The notes beneath the pieces are model-generated. The model ran no database searches. It saw only the letters and a list, made by a program, of their open reading frames with translations, and was not told the origin of the DNA. The position numbers and the translations under genes were made by a program. Source: Cyrtodaria siliqua (lineage: Eukaryota > Mollusca > Bivalvia > Adapedonta > Hiatellidae). Taken from it: 64,000 nt of DNA. Where the stretch lies: NCBI GenBank assembly GCA_037043455.1, contig JAWPHD010003269.1, forward strand, positions 1 through 64,000, in the 5' to 3' direction. Numbering within the stretch: the stretch's first letter is position 1; each line of letters starts with the position of its first letter. Positions 55,384-64,000 of the stretch are shown here, piece after piece.

Positions 55384-55859
55384 TTTTTAAAATACCACAT
55401 TTTCCCATTCATCAAAGCTCATCGCCACCTTAAATGTAACTTCGCCAAAAAAAAAAAAAAAATAAATAAATAAATAAAAAAAAAATGCCTACCAATTTTT
55501 TTCAGCAATGTTACAGTAAACACAGGTATAATTTTATTTGGCCTAAGCAAAGTTTGAAAGGTCTTGTGTATACAGTTTGTGAAAAAATGACCTAAACGCA
55601 AAACTTGAATGGTTACGCCATGTATAATAGTTGTATTTGAAAGAGGAAATTTCTAAATGTATTCAGTAGAAACAGTATTTTAAAATCAAACCCCTATTGT
55701 CATGTGTTTTTGCAGATTTGACCTTGTTTTTGTTTTTTTTGTTGATAAAAAATGGTTTTCAGCACTGCAGATATTATTTGATTTCAGTTTCATATGCAAC
55801 ATTTCACCAAGTAAGATCAAGTGGTTATTTATAAATATGTGAATTGTTCTTGAACTGTT

Positions 55860-56280
55860 AAATAGGTTAAATTAGTGAATTGTTTTTCATGAACTAAATT
55901 CACAAATTATTCATCAACAACATGTAAGATTGCATCAAGTTCTTAAAACTCTTGATATATAACCTAAACAAGTTGTTGATGAGACATTAGACAACTATTT
56001 TAATTATGGAAATTTCTTAAAACAGCCTTTACTTTATTTTACCACAGCCATTTCCTAGGATGGACATTCTGCAACTTAAGGAATGGGTAACATTTTGATT
56101 AACTATTATCTCTTTGATGGGGCTTATTCCATCAGAATATATAAAGACTTTAAAAAAATGCTGTTAATCTACCCTCAGCAGATATCAAGAAACTACTATT
56201 TTAGTACAAACAACATTTATAAGGACAACTATATCTGAAATTTATATCTCATTCAATAGACTTACTAGACAGAAAGGCCA
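55860..56280. other. AT-rich sequence, no gene seen
   Basis: No exon or repeat assigned. Confidence 0.4.
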
Positions 56281-56287
56281 TCCTTAA

Positions 56288-56405
56288 ACAAGAGCTGTCT
56301 CTAGGGCGCAACATAGCTATATGTGTAAGAATTTACTAAAACAACACAGCCGACGCCAGGGCAAGGACATAAGCTCTCTTATTCTTCGAATAGTTGAGCT
56401 AAAAA
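56288..56405 (+). mobile_element. short copy of the 7758 element
   Basis: AACAAGAGCTGTCTC, CGCAACATAGCTATATGTG, AACAACACAG and AAGCTCTCTTATTCTTCGAA match both ends of 7758-10045 with most of the inside missing. Confidence 0.75.
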
Positions 56406-56516
56406 TGGTTGGTTTGCTGTCCTCCGACCCAAAAAGTGGGTAGGTAGGTAGGACCTTTTTCCTTCTTCTTTTCTTTTTACGGAGTCCTGTGATAGTGGTG
56501 CACAGCAAACCAACAA
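56405..56516. mobile_element. small MITE
   Basis: TTGGTTTGCTGT faces ACAGCAAACCAA about 110 bp away, with TAGGTAGGTAGG inside as in GGCC elements. Confidence 0.55.
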
Positions 56517-57886
56517 CTGTTTAAGGATTGCCCAATATATATCATCATGGTATACACTTTTACCAACTGAACAATAGATTAAGAATTAGATATTGTAATA
56601 AGAATGTAAGTAATTTTCAAATTAAACATTAACAATCCCTTGTTCAGTTGGACGGAACCATCATCACGGACACAATAATTTCAAAATGCATAATTATGAC
56701 TAAATAAGTTCATTTTAGCTGTGAAGGATAGATGAAAAATCCCCACATATATTCATTACTATAAAAAGATACTATAGGTAGGTTTATTTGTAACGCTTCA
56801 CCACAGTTTCCTATAATGTCAACAGCTGAAATAAAAAAAATAACTAGTACAAAGTGAAGTCACTCATTGTGACCTGAGTTCAACCTCAAGAATTCACAGA
56901 TCACTTATCCTATTGTAGAAAAATTATTTACATTCAGTTTAGGGGTCCTATTCAAAATTACATACCCGTAAAGCAATTTTATATAAATAATTGCTGTGTC
57001 TTTTGCATGTTTATAATAGTTTTTTTTTAATTTCATAGTGTTTATATAGTCTACAGCTACCTGCTAACTTCCTGGGTCACGGAAGAGCAAACATTATCTT
57101 TTTAGGATGGCAATAATTGACAAGGATTGGCAGTTTGTTTATGTGGTGGCCTGACTATATGCAATAATGCATGTAAGACTGACTATATGCAATAATGCAT
57201 GTAAGACTGACTATATGCAATAATGCATGTAAGAGGGCCAATATGCATTATTTCATAACAGATTGACAATATGTAATAAGGCATGTCAGATTGGCTCTAC
57301 GCATTAACGCAGTTTGGATCAACTATAAACAATTATAAACGCAATGTCAGATTGACTATGTTCAATTAATGCACGTCAGATAGACTAATATGCAATAATG
57401 CACGTCAGATTGACTATAATATGCAATAACACACGTCAGATTGACTATATATGCAATTACACACGTCAGATTGACTATACATGTATATGCAATAACACCT
57501 GTCAGGTTGACTATATATGCAATAACACACGTCAGATTGACTAATATGCAATAACACACGTCAGATTGACTTATATGCAATAACGCATGTCATATTGACT
57601 AATATGCAATAACACACAGATTGACTAATATGCAATAACACACATCAGATTGACTAATATGCAATAACACGCGTCAGACTGACTATATGCAATAACGTAT
57701 GTCAGATTGACTAATACGCAATAACGCACGTCAGATTGACTATATGCAATAATGTATGTCAGATTGACTATATGCAATACCACATCTGATTGACTATGTG
57801 CAATAACGCACGTCAGATTGACTATATGCAATAAAGCCTGCTAGACTGACTATAAAATTATGCAATAATGCATGTCAGATTGACTA

Positions 57887-58160
57887 CCGTATAATAGCTA
57901 ATAAACGCCCCTCAACTAATAAATGCCACCACCCACTCCCTCAACCATTTTTTTTTTTAAACTTACCAAAAGATGCAAATTAATCTGTTTCATTCACAAT
58001 GGAACACACGAAATCACTAAAAAACTTAAAATTTGATGCATTAATTGATTGATTGACATGCTGACTTCGGTTTTCTTGGTAAAGAAAATCATTAAATAAT
58101 GTCGGATTTAAAAGTTAAATTATGTTACGCCCCCTGGGGCGGTCATTAGAGATTATACGA
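57887..58160. mobile_element. 274-bp MITE in the 28-bp array
   Basis: TA on both sides; ends CCGTATAATAGCTAATAAAC and (inverted) GTCATTAGAGATTATACGA, with CGCCCC/GGGGCG further in. Confidence 0.65.
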
Positions 58161-58885
58161 TATATGTAATAATGCATGTCGGATTGACTATGTCCAATAA
58201 TGCATGTCAGATTGACTATATGCAATAAAGCACCTCAGGTTGACTATATGCAATAATGCACGTCAGATTGACTATATGCAATAACGCATGTCAGATTGTC
58301 TATATGCACTAACGCACGTGAGACTGACTATAATAATATGCAATAACACATGTCCAATTGAGTATATGCAATAATGCAAGTCAGACTGTATATGTGCAAT
58401 AACGCATATCAGAATGACTATAATAATTATGCAATAAAGCATGTCAGAATGACTATATACAGTAACGCATGTCAGATTGTCTATTTGCAATAACACATGT
58501 CAGATTGACTATATGCAATAAAGCACGTCAGATTGACTATATGCAATAACGCACATCAGATTGACTATATGCAACAATGCACGTCAGACTGACCATATGC
58601 AATAATGTATGTCAGATTGACTATATGCAATAACGCACGTCAGATTGACTATATGCAATAATGCACGTCAGATTGACTATATGCAACAATGCACGTCAGA
58701 CTGACAATATGCAATAATGTATGTCAGATTGACTATATGCAATAACGCACGTCAGATTGACTATATACAAAAATGCACGTCAGATTGACTATATGCAACA
58801 ATGCACGTCAGACTGACAATATGCAATAATGTATGTCAGATTGACTATATGCAATAACCCACATCAGATAAACTGTATGCAACAA

Positions 58886-60311
58886 CCCAGGCGAAATGAA
58901 GACCATGGTCTACCATGGTCACCACGGTTTTTGATTGCCGACCATGAACTATCATGATCGACCATCAAATACCATCAAATACCATGGTTAGAGACCATGG
59001 TCGAACATGGTGAAATACGAAGAGGATGGTTGACCATGGTAGAGCATGGTCAAGATTTGAAGATGATGGTGCCCATGGTAAAAATTTAATGTATATCTCA
59101 TAAAATTGTAGTTCTTATGCACATTCAAACGCATATCCTTTTGAGAATTCTTCATTTAGGAGATGAATTTCAGCTGTACCATCAACAAAAGACATTCAAA
59201 CTTTGGTTTGACCATTTTATTAGTGGTAAATATATGTTTTCTTGTAGTTTATGTATATGGGAATGAACAAAATATCAATATAATGTAAAAAAATGTCAAA
59301 ATAATTTTGTGATTTTTATTACCCCACCCACTTTTCTTAGAAAGAAACTCTGAAAACTAGGTTAAATTTAAGGAAATTTCAAACAACATCTCATCCAAAA
59401 CCACTTATTCCATTCTAGTGAAATATCATATACATGTTCATTGCAAGGGTTGAGCTCTATCAAATTTGTGTTTTTCGTTGTCGTGAAATAATCAAAATGG
59501 CCGCCAGATTTGAAGATGATGGTAGACCATGGTCGACCATGGAGGCAATGGTCAAGATTTAATGTATATCTCATAAAATTGTATTTCTCATGCACATTCA
59601 GACGCATATCCTTTTGAGAATTCTTGTGAATTCAAAATGCAAGGTTAAATTTAGGAGATGAATTTCAGCTGTACCATCAACAAAAGACATTCAAACTTTG
59701 GTTTGACCATTTTATAAGTGGTAAATATATATTTTCTTGTAGTTTACATATATGGGAATGTACAAAATATCAAAATAATGCAAAAAAATGTCAAAATAAT
59801 TCTGTGATTATTACCCCACCATTTTTTCTTAGAAACTCTGAAATGGGGTACTACAAACTCTAAGGTTAAATTTAAGGAAATTCCAATCTCATCCAAAACC
59901 ACTTATTCCATTATAGTGAAATATCATATACATGTACATGTTCCTTGGGTTGGGCTCTATCAACTTTGTGTTTTTAGTTATCAAATAATCAAAATGGCCG
60001 CCACGACGACACAACGTTTCATATATACATATATTCCTTGGGTTAGCTACCATGGTAGTTCATGGTTTACCATGGTAGACCATGGTCAGAGACCATGAAC
60101 TACCATGTACCATGTTCATGGTCTCTGACCATGGTAGACCATGGTCAGAGACCATGAACTACCATGGTGACCATGGTCAGAGACCATGAACTACCATGGT
60201 CAGAGACCATAAGCAATTGACCATCAAGTGCCATTTACCAAAACATGGTCTACCATGGTCTACTGACCATGAATGGTAGTTCATGGTTTTATACCGTTCA
60301 TTTCGCCTGGG
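58886..60311. mobile_element. 1.4 kb element rich in ACCATGGT palindromes
   Basis: Perfect 15-bp inverted ends CCCAGGCGAAATGAA; AA on both flanks; the 28-bp array resumes on each side. The ends of the interior are packed with ACCATGGT/GACCATGGTC words. The middle holds a direct duplication of about 470 bp (59085-59510 and 59565-60010, shared ATTTCAGCTGTACCATCAAC). No transposase. Confidence 0.8.
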
Positions 60312-60359
60312 AATGCACGTCAGACTGACAATATGCAATAATGTATGTCAGATTGACTA

Positions 60360-61535
60360 CAGTGTTCATTCTGGAGGGCGACACGAGCGACTTTGTCGCT
60401 TTTTTCTCCGTGACTTCGCTTTTTTTTAGCCGACGGCGAAGTTAAAGTCGCCTTCAGATTGACCACATCGCTTTTTTCCCACCCTCAAGCGAAGTGTAAC
60501 CAGTCCTTTAACTGACCTGTTGTTTATGTCTCAGGACAGGCGTAGACATCTCTGGGAAGTGATTATGCTAATTGCTTTGTTCGATCACAGCAGAAACGCC
60601 GCGGGGAGCTTACTTTCCTACAACTATGATATCCCCCGAGGCAATTTTCGCACCTCGCCATTTTTTGTTTACATATTAGACTCTACAGGGAATACACACG
60701 CCTTATCCAATGAGATTGGGTATAGCTGAACAATTGACCAATCGTAGGTTCCGTTACAGTTAGACAAGTGTGTGTTGAAAAAGTGATCGAAACAACAGTT
60801 TGAAGTTAATTTACATGAGACGATTAAATGATACCACCGAATAATGATTAGAGTTGTGTTTTCTTAATTGTTTGATAAAACGGACCTTTTGGCATTCCAA
60901 ACAAATTAATGCATGAAAAAGAGTTAATAATAGATGACATTTCTACTGAATTTTCGGCAACTTTTTTTTACTTCCGGAAAAGTGCGGGGTCATAGTAGTT
61001 CGGATAGGTACACAAGTTCGGATGGAGGAAAAACTTTTTTTTTTAATAAATATTGTTTTTAGCTAATACAAATTGGGAGACAAAACACATAAATTGGTCT
61101 TATAGGTCTTAATGAGGAATAAGCCAGGACGTGAGCCTTTTAGGAAGAAGTTTGAGAAGCATATTTACATAGAACTCCATACAAATTGATAGAAAGATGA
61201 ATAAATAAAGATACCACAATATATTTATATTAATTCTTCTCTCAATCCTTTCTTCTATAGTTACAGTATATATCAGTAAAGAGTGCCTGTGAGTGTTAAT
61301 AAAATTAATAAACACATTTAATTTGAAACAGCTAGCATGCTCTTAAATAATCAAAAGGTTATAACCAATAGGGTGTATACATGTATATCAGTTAATAAAT
61401 AACAATAACCGATTGCACGCTTAATTTAAAAGATCGTGTCTCCCTCACTTCTCCCTATTTTTTGGTCACTTCTCTCTATTTTCTTTGGAGGGAGAAGTGA
61501 CTTCTCCCTAAAATCCAGGCCTAGATTGAACCCTG
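60360..61535 (-). mobile_element. 1.18 kb DNA transposon (family of 44054)
   Basis: TGACTA at 60354-60359 and 61536-61541. Ends CAGTGTTCATTCTGG and (inverted) CTAGATTGAACCCTG. Nearly the whole interior matches 44054-45199 in inverted orientation. No transposase frame. CAG(T/G)G(T/C)TCAA-type ends suggest hAT, related to the 25920 element. Confidence 0.78.
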
Positions 61536-62534
61536 TGACTATATGCAATAACGCACGTCAGATTGACTATATACAATAACCTACATCAGATAGACTGTAT
61601 GCAACAATGCACGTCAGACTGACAATATGCGATAATGTATGTCAGATTGACTATATGCAATAACCCACATCAGATAAACTGTATGCAACAATGCACGTCA
61701 GACTGACAATATGCAATAAAGCATGTCAGATTCACTATATACAATAACACATGTCAGATTGTCTATTTGCAATAACACAATCATGTCAGACTGACTATAT
61801 GCAATAATGCATGTCAAACTGACTAATATGCAATAACACACATCAGATTGACTATACACTCAATAACACACATCAGATTGACTAATATGTAAACATACAT
61901 CCGATTGACTATGCTTTTCATATTGACTATATGCAATAAAGCATGTCAGATTGACTATATGCAATAAAGCATGTCACATTGAATATATGCAATAACACAT
62001 GTCCAATTGACTAAATGCAATAAAGCATGTCAGACTGTATATGTGCAGTAACGCATATCAGACTGACTATAATAATTATGCAATAAAGCATGTCACATTG
62101 ACTATATGCAATAATACATGTCAGATTGTCTATTTGCAATAATACATGTCAGACTGACTATATGCAATAACACGTCTGATTGACTATTATGCAATAATGC
62201 ATGTCAGACTGACTATATGCAATAACACATGTCAGATTGTCTATTTGCAATAATGCATGTCAGACTGACTATATGCAATAACACGACTGATTGACTATTA
62301 TGCAATAATGCATGTCAGACTGACTGTATGCAATAACACATGTCAGATTGTCTATTTGCAATAATGCATATCAGACTGACTATACGCAATAACACGTCTG
62401 ATTGACTTTTATGCAATAATGCATGTCAGACTGACTGTATGCAATAACACATGTCAGATTGTCTATTTGCAATAATGCATGTCAGACTGACTACATGCAA
62501 CATCATATGGACTCACAGCCCAGAAGTTCTGGAC

Positions 62535-62815
62535 CAGTTTACGCAAAAACGAACGTCAGATTGACTTCATGCAATAACCTATGTCCAGGGGTATAATGTC
62601 AGATTGACTTCATGCAATAACCTATGTCCAGGGGTATAATGTCAGATTGACTTCATGCAATAACCTATGTCCAGGGGTATAACGTGAGATTGACTTCATG
62701 CAATAACCTATGTCCAGGGGTATAACGTGAGATTGACTTCATGCAATAACCTATGTCCAGGGGTATAACGTCAGATTGACTTCATGCAATAACCTATGTC
62801 CAGGGGTATAATTTG
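62535..62815 (+). repeat. 43-bp tandem repeat, six copies
   Basis: Unit AGATTGACTTCATGCAATAA plus CCTATGTCCAGGGGTATAAYGTS, a fresh amplification of a variant of the 28-bp unit with an added CCAGGGGTATAA. Confidence 0.85.
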
Positions 62816-63289
62816 AGTGTTTTATCTACTTGCTTTTTTTTCCAACTCACAAAAATGCATTCTTATTAGCATTTTTTTCCTCCTTGAGTCAAAGTCATTT
62901 CTGTGGTCCGAAATAATGAAACAATTGAAGAGATTTTTGTATCATAAATCCTTCCTTGAAACTACACCTTGCACTGGAAAATAATTAATTTCTTTGTTGT
63001 ATAATTACAATAACAAAGCGTGTGAATTCACCACATTAAAAGCTTTGTAGAGAAAATATGCATCCGCAGTTTTTTCAAGCGCTGAAACTGTTGACTTGCA
63101 TTTTCTCAAATCAACTTGCATTTTGCGAGTGTGCAAGTGCAAGAGCCCTGATATCAGACTGATTATATGCAATAACACATATCAGATTAACTATATGCAA
63201 TAATGCACATCAGATCAACTACCAGCAAAAAAGCAATAGTCATCATGAAGAACATTTTTCTTAGCTCAATAAAACAATTTTTTAATAAT

Positions 63290-63780
63290 TGTCTTGCATG
63301 TCCCAATTGTAAACAAAATATCCGTGTCACAACAACTTCAGCCAGCTGGTACCAAAAGGGTTATTTTTAATGTTGCGAAGTCGACACAGAAGCAATACGC
63401 CACATCATTTGTCTTTGAATTGGGGTTTTACGGCGCACCAACACAAGAAAGATTATATGGCGCTGAACAGGGATGAACATGCCAGGCTCATCCTCCATTT
63501 ACATCTAGATAAAATATGGAGAATATATGGCCTAGAACCTTCTAACATGCAGAACTGCAGAGTTGCTGCAAATTCTATTGTAAATGGAGCCACTTTTTCA
63601 CATTTGCATATGCGGTGTCATGAAGAAGACCTTAAATGAGCATGATAAAAAAATGACAAAATGAACATGAAGTGGGGGTCCTACCCATCTGCCTCTAGCG
63701 GGATTTACAGTGGTTGTATTCTACCCCCGCAACCACACGGGGACAACATCATTAGGAAAACTTGTCCATTGATGTGTTGT
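63290..63780 (+). other. unassigned frames and hairpin tail
   Basis: Two overlapping frames (63294-63476 and 63370-63639) with no domain I recognise, followed at 63670-63745 by the CCCCGCAACC-ACACGGGG tail shared with 28170-28255. This could be the end of an interspersed element or chance. Confidence 0.25.
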
Positions 63781-64000
63781 ACAATACTAGTTATATTTTA
63801 CTTACCTATAAATTTACTAAAGATTAATGACTAACATACATATTTGTTAAATTTACTGCCTGGAGAACTAATTTAAAGAGGCTCTACCTATATCTTTTTG
63901 TCCACCAATTGATATAAACTTTACTTAAATATAAAGAGGACTATGAAAAAGGTAAATGGCAATAATTTCACCCAATGTAATATGCATTTTGCTGGGGAAA
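63781..64000. other. AT-rich sequence, nothing seen
   Basis: No gene or repeat assigned up to the end of the window. Confidence 0.4.

Larger units (their letters stand above)
54075..55543. mobile_element. PIF/Harbinger-like 1.5 kb element carrying a gene-like unit
   Basis: TAA at 54072-54074 and 55544-55546; ends GGCCAAATAAAATTATACCT and AGGTATAATTTTATTTGGCC, with a further GTTTACTGTAAC/GTTACAGTAAAC match. The flanking repeat is continuous if the element is removed (ACTATAA then GCAAAGTTTG). A second GGCC MITE (54224-54462, TGA duplication) is nested near the left end. Confidence 0.75.
57130..62520 (+). repeat. 28-bp array (TGACTATATGCAATAA...CGTCAGAT), interrupted three times
   Basis: Units of about 28 bp, ATTGACTATATGCAATAACG plus CACGTCAG, run 57130-57886, 58163-58885, 60312-60359 and 61536-62520. 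Insertions sit at 57887, 58886 and 60360. A few degenerate units lie at 63150-63230. Frames such as VIAYSQSD are repeats. Confidence 0.92.

Overview
The window is a stretch of an intron-rich, AT-rich animal genome packed with transposable elements. The only clear host gene is a USP38-type deubiquitinase on the minus strand. The repeats fit a mollusc, most likely a bivalve: tRNA-headed SINEs, Helentron/HINE-like elements with internal tandem repeats, many small DNA transposons and foldback satellites. The species cannot be named from this sequence alone.

USP38 runs right to left. I assembled seven coding exons (36531-35569, 30072-29971, 11480-11322, 10719-10526, 7238-7145, 5437-4223, 3327-3163). 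All have GT/AG borders and matching phases, and together they encode 953 residues plus a stop. The alpha-helical N-terminal region is in the first three exons. The cysteine box (Cys449) is in the fourth. The QQDC motif, two CxxC pairs, His784 and Asp825 are in the sixth. A conserved glycine-rich tail ending in FVF is in the seventh. A possible upstream 5' exon lies near 48685-48760, so 36532-48684 may be intron 1.

Region by region: 1-3162 holds an inverted-repeat element and the presumed 3' flank. 3163-11480 holds the 3' five exons with SINEs and a 2.3 kb G-rich composite element in the introns. 11480-29970 is an 18.5 kb intron containing a MITE with 49-bp repeats, SINEs, a 4.5 kb 48-bp satellite between long inverted arms, an inverted (twin-priming-like) LINE, a 97-bp array split by a transposon, and two elements with TTAA flanks. 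30072-33055 is a 3 kb minisatellite made from a copy of the gene's own intron-exon junction. 33056-49000 has GGCC-type MITEs, nested SINE/DNA transposon insertions and tandem arrays. 49000-64000 is repeat territory: palindrome-rich elements, an eight-copy 320-bp repeat element, a PIF/Harbinger-like element carrying a gene-like two-exon unit, and a long 28-bp array broken by three DNA transposons.

No rRNA, CRISPR array or convincing functional tRNA gene was seen. Family assignments of the transposons rest on termini, target duplications and motifs read by eye; none has been checked by database search.
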